Below are positions 48,906 through 63,594 of a stretch of DNA of 64,000 bases, piece by piece. The position numbers and the translations under genes were made by a program. The number at the start of each line of letters is the position of its first letter. Positions within the stretch are counted from its first letter, which is position 1. Under the pieces are notes generated by a model. It searched no databases and was not told where the DNA came from. It was given only the letters and a program-made list of their open reading frames with translations. This stretch comes from Acanthochromis polyacanthus (Eukaryota; Chordata; Actinopteri; Pomacentridae), in assembly GCF_021347895.1 (NCBI RefSeq), contig NC_067120.1, positions 18,461,361-18,525,360 on the forward strand, read 5' to 3'.

Positions 48906-51900
48906 CACTGTGGCTCCCTAAACAACATTTTATATGTTAATTATGTGTGTTTGATGTGCAGTGTAAAAACAAGCAGAGGTTTTGTGCTGGATATTTTTTG
49001 TAGTGGTGAAGCAATAAAGTGTATTTCCAAAAATGCTCTAATATTCCTAAAAATGTTATGTGCACTATCTATTAACACAGTATGCATTTTATGTCTGCAG
49101 CCCCAAAATAGCCAATATTTTTTCAAGTAAGTAACTGCAAAGTAAAAGGGATGTGTTTTATGTACATCCCTCTCTATTATTATGCACATGCACTAGTGCA
49201 TTTGGGAACAATTCAGTCCATAGTTTCCTATGACAAGCTCCCTTTTACAAGTCTCTTGCCATTACTCATCGGTGGCATTCAATTTGTCAATGTAGCCCTC
49301 GCAGTCATCTATTAATGTCTGCCTGCAGATGCTGCACAGCCCCCTGAGCAGGGATTGCCTGTTCTCTTTGCTCGAAGTAGACACAATCCCTTATCACAGC
49401 TCACTGAGCTCCAATCTATTATGATACACCATCTGCACCAAAACATCTCTCTTATTTCATCCAGGTTTTTCTTCCGTTCTTCCCCTTGGCTCTGTTTAAG
49501 AAAGCTTGCCACTGAGGAAGGTTTCAATTACTGCGCTCCTCTGCAGAGCAAGAGTTTCGTGAGTTCAGTTGTTCCGACAATAAAGTATTTTGTCCATTGA
49601 TTTAGATGATACTTGCAGATTACTTATCATGACTCTAGTATCTTTGCATGACAACTATTGTGGCAAGTACTGCATTACTATTTTCCTACATGCTATGCTG
49701 ATGACATTTACTTTGTTGTCACTTAAGAAATAAGATCATTGTTCTTAATTTATACCAAAACAATTTCTATTTAACCACTGCTGAACGTGTAAAACCCAGC
49801 AATTCCTGTGCACCAATGCACCGGAGGACTAGAAAATGCTTACAACAGAAAATATATAAGCACTAGATGCCTATACTCATCACTAAATCACAGTATTGGC
49901 AGGGAAAACACACATTTCTATAGATGAAAAAAATGTCAGATTATGATTTTAAAGCAGCAAGCCAACACCAGATCCGTCTACCTTCCTCTGTATGTAGAGG
50001 CAGCTGAGCTGTCAGAAGGAGGATGGATGGGCTCAGGGCCTCCACATGTCAAAAGCAGAAGTTACTGTAGCGTGGAGAGGGAGAGCTGACCCACACCCCA
50101 CCTTCCAACACCGGCAGCTCCAGCCAAAGCTCAAAGACAGAGGCAGAGGGTGTGGGTTGTTTGGACACAGCTGGTGGACAGGCCGCGGGTTTGACAAAGA
50201 TCAGATTGAATAAAGCGTCTCAAGGTCCTGCTGCTAGATCCCGCCCCTCTAAAAAACAAAACAAAGATAGCAGGATAATGCATTAGTCTGCTTGATTATT
50301 CTGATTTCCTGCACGGATGACTCCATTTTTTTCCCCTCATTCCTCATCATACAGTTAAAGGGAAAGTTCCCTGTAATTCATGGTACTTTCTTGAAGTGGT
50401 ACTGACTGCTTGAGGGTTTGGACCATTTAGAGTTGTTTCAGCTGTGGTTTGTGTTCAGGCAAAAGGGTGTAAATCCCCGGAGCGGGAACCCAACATAAAT
50501 CTGTATAGTCTGTCAAATCTTGTTATGTTTCAAATTTGACTGTATGACAGTGTACATTTGGTACACATTCTGTAATGAACAATCAGAGATATCTTGGAGG
50601 GATTATTGCAGCAAAGGTGATATTAGGTTAATCATGGAAGAATAAAGGTATATTTTATTAATTTATTGCGAGAACTTGCCAAATGTGAACATGTATCTGC
50701 TACTTTCTGGTGATTTGGGTGATTGTTAAACATCACATGATCCTTTTTCTTAATCCTGCTGCTCTCACTTACAAGTGTTGACTGAAGACTCTACAGTATA
50801 GTGATTAAGAAGATCTTACCAATGACGGTGAACACTGATGCATTCAGCTCACACACAATCACCTCTATTGTATTATTATGCTGCTGTCTTCCTTATTCTC
50901 TATTGTTCGGAGTCATTTACACAGACACTCCTCTCTTCTGGCAGCCCATAATAATACTGCTGACAGCCTCTGCTTGGGCGAAGGAGCCAGTCATTTGGCT
51001 GCCTTTGAGAAAGAACAGCGAGGAAACAGTCTGCAGGGTGACTCATGTCTCTGTAACTGTGTCATTCATGACACTGCTTCAATCCACTCATCACTGCTTG
51101 TCTCTTTCCCAGTGACATCTGTCTGGCAGTGTACTGTGGTATCACCATAATAACAGACTGCAGCGAGTCTCATTTTTCTCTGATGCCTTACTGTAATGTT
51201 CCCCAGAGTCAAACTGCCCCGAGGGGAGATCAGGAATTGAAGCTAAAGAGTCACCTTTCATGTAGAGGTTAGCAACAAGACACGAGAATCCCTAGTAGAG
51301 GTTATAATGTCAAACTTTGCTTTTTAGTTTGACAGCTTTTTGTCAGTATTGTAGCTTGCCATAAGGTGAACAAATAAACACCATTCAGTGCAACTCATAG
51401 CAGGACTTAAGTTTACACAGCCTTTGTGTATTTTTCGGGCCACTTGGACGCAAAACGCAGCTGTGAGTTTAACATCACACTCATGTTTGACACATCATAG
51501 CCATATAAAGTTGTCATTGCTAACGTCTTAGGAAACAGTTACCAATTATAGCAGCATTAGCATCCATTGGAATTGTGTTTGTCTTGGTCCTTGCCAAATA
51601 TGCTCAACTGTTTGCAGAAGTGAGTTCATCAAAGCGGGGCAGTTGCTTCTGCTAAGAAAAAAAAAACACAGCCGAGAGAGAAACACCGGAGCAGAGCTGA
51701 GGGGATGTGCAGTCAGGTGATAAATCTCTGTAGGTTCATCACGACAAGTGGATCCTTTCACATTACACTTAGCCATTTGGCCCATTGTTCATGTAAAAAT
51801 ACTGAGACATGCAGCTTTAAAGCTTCCAGCCTGATAGATTAAGTCTTTGGAAGAGATGAGCTGAAGTGCTGCTTTTGTTTTGCTTTTGTGGGGCTTCAGA

Positions 51901-53222
51901 AAGGACCCAATAAGTTAGGTTCGTTTTCGACTAAAGAATCTAAAAATAGCATTTGCCTCCAAGCATGTAAATAAAATGGAGCGGTTCTTCTTAAAGACAG
52001 CCTTTAAAAGAATGGGTGGCTTTTTTAAAATGGGTATTTTTTGCAGTGTTATTCTCTCTTGGCCTGCACTCACGCTCTGGAACAAACCATTGCCTAATAA
52101 AACCAAGAACAATATGTATGTCCTGACAGTGAATTATGCTGCTTGTTTACCCTGTATTTATACCCTCATGCTGGCCTGATCAGCCCCATTGTCCAACTCA
52201 ATTGCTCTTTCAGTGCTGGCTGAAAGAGGATAATTCGTCTTCATCAGAAATTGCCTGCAGTAAACACTTAAACATGCTTCCCCTATCTGAGCTGTGGAGA
52301 GCTCTTATTTTTTCTCTCTTGCTGGCATTATTTTAAATCCCAACCCATTATGATGGTGACAGACAATATGCGCAATGATGGACACAGCTCCTCCACTCTA
52401 ACCGTCACCTCATTGACCTGAAAAGCGTGTGGCTCCAGTCCTGGTTGTGTCTGTGCTGCATGTCTGCGTGGCCGTGCGCATTATCCTGCAGCTGAGTGTC
52501 TCAAATGCCTAATGCCTGAACTAGTAAAAAGGAGGGAGATGACACTCTGGTTTGCTCCGGGCTGTTGGTCAGCTGGCTGCTCGGATCACACCGCCGCTCA
52601 CTGATTGTGCAGAAGACAGTGAAGGAGTGTTGGGTTAAATTGATGGATAAGCACTTGAGCAGGAGAAAGAGAGCCGTTGACAGAGATGTATACACAGACG
52701 TTATGCTACACCACCCGAATGGCAACACCTTTTGTGGCCCTGACAGCTTCGCAGACTTTGCTATAACTGATCCCTGAGTGACTACTGTTTGTGCCGAACG
52801 CTGTACAGCAAGCATTAGTACAAGAGTGGGATATCACTTAAATGTCAGATGGTTAAAAATTCTTTCACCCCCTCAATAATTGCATAACCTCTAAGTGTTT
52901 CTTCTTATCAAAAACAAATACTTTAGAAAGACTATATTGAAAATACAGAGTCCAGAGTAGAAACCTAATGCAACAAAAGTGAATATAGATGTGAAACCAA
53001 GCTGAGTAGCCTAATTTCATGAACATGGTTTTAAAATGATTTGCAAATACTCACATTTTCACCATCTTGGGCTGTTCCTCCCTGCATGTCTGCATTCACA
53101 ATTAAAACTTTTTGTCAAAGGAATTGAAAAATCTGTCAGACTTTATCAAGATGCAAAAAAAGATACAGGAAGAACAGCAACCAACTTAAAACCAGTGGAA
53201 ACACAAAAGCATGAGGCATTGA
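48906..53222. other. non-coding stretch
   Basis: No supported gene. The stretch at about 52030-52380 is complex and could be a conserved non-coding element. A 70-codon plus-strand frame at 52565-52777 has no recognised family. Confidence 0.35.
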
Positions 53223-53640
53223 ATGAGCCACAGCACCACTAATCAGATATGCAGCTCCAAAAATGACAACAGGGACAGCACAATTTTTTTGGACAATCTA
53301 GCCTTGAAAAGTAGACGGATCAGTGTTTCAGACTTAGCACAGGGGTTACGAGTGAAAATCAGAGTTGCTGTAACAGCTCGGACAGCGAGTGAAGAAGAAT
53401 TCATAGTGTCAACCTTTATGGGTGGTGCACAAGACAAACACTCTTGCTTGCTATTCAGTGCAAAACTACAATATTAATTTTTGCTAAAGGACATGAAAAG
53501 AACCCTGATGTTCATTGGGAGCAAATTCTTCACTTAGATGAAACCAAGATGGATTTCCTCAGCTCAGATGGGATCCAGCATGTTTGCCATCTGGAACGAC
53601 AGTGAATGCACAGTCCCAGTATTTTACAGAGGTGGCAGTA
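53223..53640 (+). pseudogene. decayed Tc1-like transposase fragment
   Basis: The first part reads SDLAQGLRVKIRVAVTARTA, which fits the second helix-turn-helix of Tc1 transposases (itasxLaxxL...VSxRTVrRrL). It continues to a stop at about 53476. A frame change then gives FAKGHEKNPDVHWEQILHLD and DETKMDFL, matching the region around the first catalytic aspartate of the family. The glycine-rich box and the other two catalytic residues are not recovered. With a stop and a frameshift it is dead. It is diverged from the intact copy at 22-23 kb and so is a different, older insertion. Confidence 0.75.
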
Positions 53641-56600
53641 GACATGCAATGTACTTAAAAACATATTAATAAGTAATGAATTAATCATTTGTGGTGTTGA
53701 GTTTCTACTGTGGGGCCTGTATTTTTTTTTACAAAGTGAATCTAAACTGTTAGTTTCTGATTTAATAATATGATATATATTTTGCTTTCATAAAAATAAT
53801 GTGTGTACCAAATGTGTAAGTAATTGTAGAAGTGCAGCGTTTTATGTTACACATCCAAAAGGGCATTTAGGAAAACTACCTACTCCTACATGTATACAGC
53901 ATGTTCTTCTACGCGGATGAGGCCTAATATAGGCTGCATAAAAAGATATTGCAAATCTGAGCTGCAGAGGTGTTTGCACTGAGGATTTTTTGGAAGCGCT
54001 GCCTTCTGTTCATCTCTTTCTTCTGTGATCTGACCACTTGGCAACAAGCTCTTCAAATGAATTAGATAAAAATGTTACAAATAAATAAATACAGATTTTG
54101 AAATTATTTTTAATGAAATGACAAGATTTTAAGAAGATTTAGATTTTTATGCAATATGTGAAGTATTTTTTTTTATCACATCAAATTTCTAAAACACATT
54201 TTTGTGATCAAACTAACAAATAACATGTAACACATTAACAATCCCACGTATGGTTTTCTTTATTTTATGGTCTGAAATCCAAAATAAGTGAGTACTGTAT
54301 TAGAGAACAGATTGATTTCATATCTCAGTTGATGTGTTCGGTTGTGTTGCACAGATAATTTTTTTTGCTAAACTTTTATAACTCACTTCCTGCCCCATTT
54401 AATTTTTTCGACATTTATTAGTATGCTAATCTAATTTTTCAGGGTTGCTTAAAGAATGGAGCATTCAAAGAGCCTAATCTAGCTTAACATGACAATGCTG
54501 ACAGTGTGAAACATTAAATATTTCCAGCAGGTCACCTGCATGACGGTCGTAATCAACATTCCAGATTCAGTTAATTAAGAAAGGACTGAAACGCTCTTCT
54601 TAAACTGAATACATTTCAAGTGAGCCAACAGCACATCAGCTCAAGTCGATGCAGCCTCCATTCTGTTCACATCTGCACTCATAATATTTGATGCGGAAAA
54701 CTAAAACCAGCACTTGATTGATGCATTTCATCAGGCAGTCATGATCCATCACTGTTTCCTCAGCCACAATCACCCATGTGTCATTTCCCCAAAATACATT
54801 CATCAAATTTTCACACACATGGCAGCTTTTCCAAACGAGTCATAAATATTCTAATTGTGTTTGTCTCCGAACGTCACAGAAGACTGGCTGTTAATGGGCC
54901 ACCATGACCCTCCACTCTGTTTTTCAGTGTGTGTATGTAGCCACCTGCAACTCAACAAGACCTTCTATTTACAGATGGAAATAGAGAATTAGTACAGGCA
55001 TACAAACACACACACGTTTAGGTTCAAAGGTAATGATTGCTTCTTTGGCTATCGGATTCAAGTAAATCCCTGTCTGACACAGGTGTTGGTCTGCTTTCTG
55101 AATTTCAAAAGGTCAAGTGTATGTTTTTGGAAGCCGATCTCAAGGGGAAAGTCCTCTTTTTGGCTAATTAAACAGACCTGTCCGTCAAAGCCCACGAGTC
55201 GGTTCATTTCAGGCTGAAGCAGTGCCTTCTCTCAGGTGACGCTTTTAATGAGCGCACTGTACAATAGAAACCACACACTGGAAATGGTAATGGTGTGACA
55301 ACAGTAATATCCCCATCGTTAAGAGTAGCTCAGAAGCTCTGCTCATGGTCCGGTTCTCTTTTATTGTCCCCACCTCATTAAATTCTAACTAAGCGAGGGA
55401 CGCAGATCGTTTGGAAAGCAGGCGACATTCACAGATACCGTGTGTCTAATTAGAAGAGTGTTGATTGACAGACAAACGGTCTTTGTGCGGAGACATTCCC
55501 AGTCAAGCAGTTGATGTGCGTCTCTCTGTGTGTGTGTTTGTGCATGTGTGTGAGTGTGAATGTGTGTAAAACAGAAAGCAAGCCAAAAAGACTGAGACTG
55601 AAAGATGGTGCAATGAGATGTGACACCCCCTCTCTATGCAGAGCTCCTTCCTTCAAATCACGCATCTGTTCGTGAGCCTTTGGTTGGCAAAAGCACATCT
55701 AGGACACGGTGTTCACCGCCATCAAGTATGAGAAAGGCACTCAAGCATTATGAAAGAAACAGACATCTTAGAAAGACGTTTTTTAAATTATTTTTGTGAC
55801 TCTGACATGAACTTGAGAGGTTGTGCTCATCCAAACCCAAACCAACAGCAGTGGTTGTTTTTCAGAAGGATTTTTTATTATTATTTTTGCAAACAATCTC
55901 CTGCTGTCTAGCAAATAATGACTGTTCTTTGAGAAAACACAGAAAAGAACAAACAGCAGTGAAGAAATGATGATGATGTGTTATTTATTACAGATACAGT
56001 CTTACTTTTTAGGCTAATAGTAATGAAACTCAGCATGTGAGACGTGGGAATATGACATTTAAACGTAAGAAATCATTGTCAGCACTATTTATGATCATTT
56101 AGTTTTCACACTTACGATAGCTGCATGTGCACAGTTTTTCTGTGTGTAGAGAAATTATTGATGTTTTTTGCTGGTGGTTTCCATAAATCTCTGCAACTGT
56201 CTGACAGCTCATGCTTCTTGCCCTGTTGAACTTTGTTGGAGCAATGTTGCCATGTTTCCAGATTTCAGCAGTTTGACTGTATTGTTGTAATGTGTAAAAA
56301 ATGTATTAATATTGGGCTTATTATGGTCCATTTTGCTGTTCGGGTATTGTTAGTTGCGGATTATTTGTGGAAAAATTATGTGAAAATAAAGGAACTGTGC
56401 AATCATTTTTGGCAAAAAAAAGAACTAGTAATCACATGCAGTTGGCTGCACATATGGTGTCATGTAGCTGCTGCCAATAGGGAGAGCTGAGATGGATTAG
56501 CACTTTTTGTTCTCAGTGTCCTTTACTTCAGAAGGCTGGGTGGCCCTGCTCTCTGAGTTACGTAGTGTTATCTGCTGAGGGCTGACAGGATGGGGTGAAC

Positions 56601-59567
56601 CGGTCCTCTCCACAGGCTAATCCAGTGTGTTTGTCCCCATCCCAAGGGATGAAAGGCGACACCTCCATCCCACCGCCTTGTGTTTTATACACTGTTCGAC
56701 ATACTTTCCATTCCCCGTCACCATATATCCGCACCAGCAATGACAAGCACTCAGTCCCATGCGTCTGCTCCATGTCATCCATATTTGGCTCAGTACCGTT
56801 TGTAATGCTTGAGTTTAACTCGTATCAGCTTTTGCTCATTGGCATTATTTCTATTTTCTTCTCTGCCTCCTGGTCCGAGGGTTATTTTGACATTCCCGCT
56901 GTTTATAACGTCCACAGACACAACCATCTGCGGCTGACCCTGACCACACAGCGTTGTCCCCCGGGCACGGACCCATGTTATTATCATCCACAGCAAACAT
57001 TCGTAGAGTGGAAAAGGATTGTCAGGACCACAACTACACCAGTTTCACATTAGGACTGCAGAGCTGCAGAACGAAGCGCACACACAAATCCCTCATCCTG
57101 GCTCGGTGCTCGGTCGGTTAAATAAAACAAAGGCAAACGGCGAGCCCGTGCAGGGATGGCTCTGCTGATAAAGATCTGTTAATGGCACATTTCCACGAGA
57201 CAGAATGCTAGAAGGAGGGAGGGAGAGGAATGAAGGAAAGGAGAAAGGAGAGTTAAGGCGATTGTGGAAAGGGATCTAGAGCAGGGGCCCCAAGTTTCCC
57301 AAAGCTGGACAGAAACAAACAGCATCTCCAAGTGAAACATGTTTCTCTGGAGCAGGTTGTCTAGCTAGGAATTCAGAGAATGGGGCAGATTCCTTTGAGA
57401 GGCTGCTACCTTCATGCTACCTTGGCAAGACCACTCCACCACCCCCTCAAAAAAACATTCCCCCATCAGCCCGTCTTGCAGAGGTGCAGACAGAGTTGCA
57501 CTGGCGTGGCCCCAGGTTGATGATCCTCAGGATACTGATCTACGAGAAACACGAAGAAGCCTGAAATGGAAAGACACCTTTTATCAGCTTAAATTCCATG
57601 ACCTCGGTGCCGCGAGTTGCAGTAAAATACGGAAAACTATGCCTGCAAGTGCCGATAGTACAAGCACGGCTGTAAATCTGGTTATCTGCCTTTCTTCAGT
57701 CTTCAACAAGTCAGTAAAACGTAATGTATTCAATGCAAAGTGTCGCCCAGAAGTGCAGCTGACCTCATTTTGTTAATGTGTTTTTTTGTGGCGGAACAAA
57801 GCTATTGATGGTATTTTAGTGAAGCAATATGACCCTGCACTGAATTCCACAGGCACACATTAAATTACAGCCTAGTGCCTCTGAAAGCTGCAGAGGATTG
57901 CAGTTGAAGATGTGCAGCCCCTGTTATGAGGGAAACAGACACTATCCACTGGGGCGGCCTTTTGCAAATGCTTCCCATTGCCAAGTCAAGACAGGATAAA
58001 TGCTGAAAAGGGATTATATACAGCAGGCTAAGAATTTATGCATATAGCGTCCATCCAGCATCTTTCAGCCACCAAAATTCTCAAGCTTGTTTGGAGTGTG
58101 TAAATGTGGGGATGCCTCATTAGCCTTCCCCTGAGATTTGCAATTATGCAATCGCACACTCACATTGCATACATCTGTAAATGAAAAATTCTCACAGTGT
58201 AATGTCAGTCATCCCAAGTGCACTTAACTAAAGTATAACTTCTGGGTAATACATCCCTTAGGAGTTGTTGGGTGCTGTGTGTCAAAAAGTCAGCAGCAGT
58301 GGTACAGAACCCAAACAGCAGAAACTGTGCTACTTCTGATTGGACAAGGTCTGAAAAGTCAGACAAAGAGTGTGATGGAGCAAATCAGTACATCAGGCAT
58401 CGTTAGTGAAGAGAGAGGAAGGAAGGGAGATATTATGGAGACTAAATTAAAGCAGAGGCAGAGGGAAGGCAGAAGTCCTCTTATGTCCCTTATCTGGGTA
58501 ACATAAGGAATCTTAATAGCGCTGCAGGTTGTGTGCTCTGTGCTATCTCACAGGCGACACGGGACCGGCCCAGGGAATGCAGCTTCCCTCAACGAGCTTC
58601 AGTCCACGTCCGGGGAATTAATAGCAGAAGCAATGCAGCGTCTGGGATAAGAATGAAAGGCTGAGGGAGGATACAGAGATGGAAAAAAGCAACGGAAGCC
58701 AGCTAACATCAGGGCCTGATCCTCCGACAATTTGCGTCTGAAGCATAACATTTAGAAGGGCGTGAAGAATTCATCAGGGAAACTCACCCACACCAGCAAA
58801 GATGCAGAGCTCATCAACCAAACTGCGTTAGAGAAGGGGAGATACTGCTTTGAACTCAAAATCTGTTTGCTGGCACAGCTCAGCCGAACTCTCAGTGTTT
58901 GTCTTTCCCTCAGCTCCCTGGTTTTCCAGTCCAAAATCCTAAAACCCTTCCCAGCTCCACATTCCTTGGACTGGGAGAGCATTGTATAGCATCAAGTAAT
59001 GCAGTCCCTCAGGTTTTCCTGTGCACATGCACACTGCCTGCTAAAACGATCCAACTTAAAACCACACAAATTGGTCAAAGACCAAAGTTATGCTTTACAG
59101 ATGCAGAAGCACCACCTGTGCTGAGCCTTAAATAGAGTTTGGAAGGTATGACAGGTGAGGATGCCTACTTTTGGGTTGAAAACTAGCACTTAAAGGGCAA
59201 CTTTTGTCGATATATTTTAATCACGTTTATTTCAGCACCATTTCTTCAAACAAACTTTATTTTACAGTGGAAATAGTTCTCCTTTAAACAATATGTTTTG
59301 TGTCTACTGCATATGTTTGCTTGCTTAGGGATGTGAATCGAAGGGTGATACTTCTATTTGAAATCATTTCAGTGATGCAGCTCTTTCATAACTGATTGTT
59401 AAGTAAGAAAGCTGAACTATGAATGAATGCAGATGGTGGACAGAAGAGCAGGAAAAGACATTAGTTTTGTATATCAGCTTAAAGGAGCTTCTGTTTTTAA
59501 TAAGAAAAGGAACTAAACTTACATGTGTGGTTCTTGTGTAACCCCAACTGACAAAATACAGCTTAAA
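53641..59567. other. non-coding stretch
   Basis: No supported gene. A (TG)-rich tract lies near 55524-55566. The block at 56550-57060 has a 152-codon plus-strand frame with no recognisable domain. Confidence 0.35.
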
Positions 59568-59835
59568 GGAATAGTTTGATATTTGAAGAAATACACTTGT
59601 TCACTTTTTTCTCTTTTTTACATAAGGTTGTTTTACAACTGCAGATGAAATCTATAGCTACCAATGGAAGCAGGTCTTATATCAACTTATAGAATAGAAA
59701 TGGAGAAAAGAAAATCATGTCTGATCTGTACAAAAGCCGCTGTTTTACTGAACCAGAGTATGGAGCACAGTATTTCTTCATCAGACTAAAAAATTCCTAC
59801 TGATTCCTGCTCCCTTATGCTAAGCTAAGCCAGAG
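59568..59835 (+). repeat. teleost interspersed repeat, diverged copy
   Basis: Starts AAAGGAATAGTTTGATATTT with GAAATACACTTGTTCAC and ends TTATGCTAAGCTAAGCC. These are start and end phrases of the family also seen at 19.28 and 48.80 kb. Confidence 0.5.
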
Positions 59836-59977
59836 ATGTTACAAGAGAGAGAGTCCACACAAAGAATCCTGAATAGAAGTCAATGGGAGAAATCTGTAAT
59901 GCCAAATGGGAAACATCAGGCCAGTCATGTTGTTGCACTGACTCCAGCGCAGTGTCACAAACCTGTTGGCACATGTA

Positions 59978-59981
59978 AAAA

Positions 59982-60020
<39 letters not shown>
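59978..60020. repeat. poly(A) plus (TA)15 microsatellite
   Basis: About 14 A residues lead into 15 TA dinucleotides at 59991-60020. Confidence 0.95.
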
Positions 60021-60023
<3 letters not shown>

Positions 60024-60204
60024 CTGCAGAGAAACAGTTTTTGAACCTTTTTTGGGTCAAAATTGCTAACTTCTTTATAGTTGTTTTTGTTAGCTTTGAC
60101 TGGTGGTTCTAGACAGACAGCTTTTATGTCCCAGCGATTATTGAAATAGCACTTATGGCTGATAATATCAATTTCCTATTATGCAAGAAACTGAAAGTGC
60201 ATAT
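60021..60204. other. short spacer
   Basis: Nothing recognised. Confidence 0.5.
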
Positions 60205-60565
60205 GCTACACATCAAAAGTTTGGAGTCACCCTGGCAATTTCAAGTTTTCCATGAAAACTCACACTTTCACTTATGCACTAACATAACTGCACAAGGGTT
60301 TTCTAATCATCAATTAGCCTTTCAACACCATTGTCTAACACAATGTAGCATTAGAACACAGGAGTGATGATTGATGGAAATGTTCCTCTGTACCCCTATG
60401 GAGATATTCCATTAAAAAAATCTGCCGTTTCCAGCTAGAATTGTCTTTTACCACATCAACAATGTCTAGACTGTAATTTCATGTCATCTTCAATGGAAAA
60501 AAAGTATTTTCTTTGAGAAATAAGGACATTTCTAAGTGACTCCAGACTTTTCAACAGCAGTGTAT
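60205..60565 (+). mobile_element. Tc1-type miniature element, copy 1
   Basis: Terminal inverted repeats are imperfect: CATCAAAAGTTTGGAGTCAC on the left, GTTGAAAAGTCTGGAGTCAC (reverse complement) on the right. The body contains TGCACAAGGGTTTTCTAATC and ACAATGTAGCATTAGAACAC, shared with 63595-63944 in the same orientation. No frame for a transposase. Confidence 0.8.
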
Positions 60566-63500
60566 AAAATATTAAACTATCTTCCACGTATGCCATTAAA
60601 TTTTTTTGGCCAAGCAGGGCTTAAATAATAAAAACAAACTGCTAATTATTATAGTCTAATAAACTTTACATACAAAAGCACACATTGAATGTTTAGAGGT
60701 AGCCCTTTTATACTCAGGCGCTAAACAGTTAGGTGATACAGATCAGGTCAGCAGGTATCATTACCATAACTAGAAGCAATTTGTTATGATTTCTACCCTG
60801 TAATTCCATAATTAGCATGCTGTCAGCAAACAAGCCTTCTCTTGCTTGCCTGGCTGTTTGTAGTTTTAATTGGCTCTTGTTCGAGTCCTCCCAAAATAAC
60901 TACAAAGACTAAAGTCTAACATATTAATTATGATGGTCTGATAGTCACACAATGTGATCAACAACAGTGTTAGTGTAACAGTCTGGTAAGATGGTGGAGC
61001 TGATTGCTGACTGTTTTTGTAGGACAGTGGAGGCCAGTCAGGATCAGACTGACTCCTGTATCTGCAGCTCGTGCATTAACATATTAGCGTTAGAAATGTG
61101 ATCTCATTTGTAACGAGTCAGTAAAACTGGGCCTTTTGGGGCCCTGGAAAGACCAGTTGGTCACCAGTGTTTGACTATGGACAGCAGGATGGTTGTTCTG
61201 TTAACTGACCCCACCTTCATCTTCAGCCATCAGCCTCAGTCCCAGTCACTTGTTTGTTTGTTTGTTTTCCTTCCTTTGTTAGTACTGGAGAGTCCCTGTG
61301 TCAACTGAACCAAACAACACCTCTTTAGAAAAAGAATCGCCTTCCAAACTGTTTGAATGCACCTCACTGTGGATTTATTTTGTCTCTTTGTAGGAGCAAT
61401 GCACCAGCAACAAGCAATTACCAGATATCTCAAATGGAATTAGAAGAAATGTGTGTATGGAATATGTTTCTGAAGCAGACACGGCTTCCCTCTGTGTTTC
61501 TTTATCTCCTATATCCCCAATATGCAAATAGCTGCCAAAACTTGCATAATTAAAGAAAGCAGAAGCCATCTCAGCAAAATTAGCTTACACATGCACTGCA
61601 GCTTCATGTTCACTCAGCCTGAGCCCAAGCAAACATGCAGCCACACATAGAGCAAACATGAAAAGCAGAGCAAGCCCCTTGGTGAAGACCTTGTTAACAC
61701 TACAGCAAATATCCTAACGCAACCTGGCAACCAGGGTTATAACGACATTATTGTCAGTGGCTCAGGGTGCCCAACAGAGACCTGTATCTATTTGACAGCT
61801 TAATTACTGCAATTGCATGCCAAATATCAAACAACTCCAGGGGTAAAACGTATGTTCTTGAATCGATGCCACTGTTTACTACTCGGCCAGATGCACGTAC
61901 ACTTCCTGAGCGTAAAATAAACACGCTGCTGGGATTCACTGGAGCTGAATGCAGAATTCCCGTCAGCTTTTAAAACTGGGCCTCCAAGTCAGTGGCCCGA
62001 CTTTGAGGCGTGTTCCATTATTGTGTCTGCACATCTGAAAACACATACTGTAGGTTCACACTGGGGATTTTCTTTCAGTAATTAATAGAAGAGAGTTTCC
62101 GCTGAAGGACAGATGTTCTGCAAGATGGACAGGAAAGTGCAAAAAGGCGAAGAAGACAAACAAAAGTGGGTCTACGTACAAATTCGCTCTGTGAAGTTAG
62201 AGTGCCATGAAGTAGCTAATCATTTTAGCAACATATTCACTGCTGCTCTGAATAACACGGCATTGCAAGACAGCAGTGAGTGGAAAAAAATCTCTCCGTT
62301 TATTGACCGACTGATGGCCCGACGCTCAGCAATTTCACCAGGATTACATTTGATACACAGCAGTCAGAATCAAGTTCTATGTTATTAAAATCAGGGAGGA
62401 AGAGTCACGCGCCACATCGAGTGAGACGCGCTGGAAAGTATGCTGAGAATCTTTATGGTCCGAAGTCATGTAAGCGATGCTGCTCAGAGTTTTGGGGGGG
62501 AGTTTTTTAAACACCACCATAAATATCTCATAGATAACCTGAAGATAAGCTCAGAGGAGAGACACAAGATAAGTGATGGAGGGAGGTTTTAACGTTCAGG
62601 TTTAGCCAGTCCATCATTGTGGCCTAAAGGAAAAAAAAAAGATGTCTCAAAAATAATCAGTGGACTGAATTAATATCTGTCAGCTTCACTTTTGTGGTTG
62701 TTTATAACCGTTTTCCTCTCAGATGTTGTGCTGCTTCCAGTTTAATTATTTTTCAGCTGATTTTAACGTACATTTCAGGTTAATTATGAAACACGCATCA
62801 GGAAAATATAGAACAGAAATGGGTCAGATATCTCTAAATACATCTAAGATTCCTAAAATGAGTTCTGATGCTAAAATAAGATGCATCACAAAAAAAAACA
62901 CAAGAAAGAAAAGTATTTTAAGGTTTGCTTAATGTAGCTCTTTGGGTCTGTGTGAGGTGATGCGACAGGTTAAATGACGCGCGCATCATGTAATACCTCA
63001 TGTAGATTAGCTTGAATTCTACGTATTCTCCTTCTATTTGCAGCTCTGATAAGAAGACAGTGAGTGGTTGCAGTGAAGTGTGATACAAAGTAGTAGCTTA
63101 TATCCATCTGGTTCATATAAGATCTGGCACAGTGCTGTGTTCCACTGCTCACTGCCAAGACTGCGCAGAGAAAGAGTGACCCCTTTGAGCTCACTAAACC
63201 TGTTCTTACTTAAGATGCATTCACGCGGTCACATCTATGCGATGGTCGCCAGGTCGTAACCCAGGTCAGCCAAAGACATAGGAGAGCCATAGAGCTCAAA
63301 GGTCACGCAATTAAACTGATACTTTTTGTCGCGTTTCGTGTTTCAGACGTCCGATGTCATGTTTTGGGAGAGAGGGCAGGATTTCAAAAGCATTTCAAGA
63401 CCCCAATTTCAAATGTGACAAAGGATCCAGATTTGGGTGAAATGTTTGGGGTGCACTGTCACTCTCGATGTCACAGAGATGCCTTATCTGGGTCACAGCA

Positions 63501-63594
63501 GGTCAGAGCTCTCTTAAGGTTTACCATTCAAAAAAAACAAAAAACATGTCTGAGTTGGATTTAAGCTGTTTGCAGTGTGCAGAACTCCAAAAAT
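60566..63594. other. non-coding stretch
   Basis: No supported gene. The 91-codon plus-strand frame at 62113-62388 is hydrophilic but unrecognised. Confidence 0.4.

Noticed and set aside
56595..57053. 152-codon plus-strand frame
   Set aside because: No recognisable domain, mixed hydrophobic and low-complexity make-up, no splice context; not enough to call a gene.
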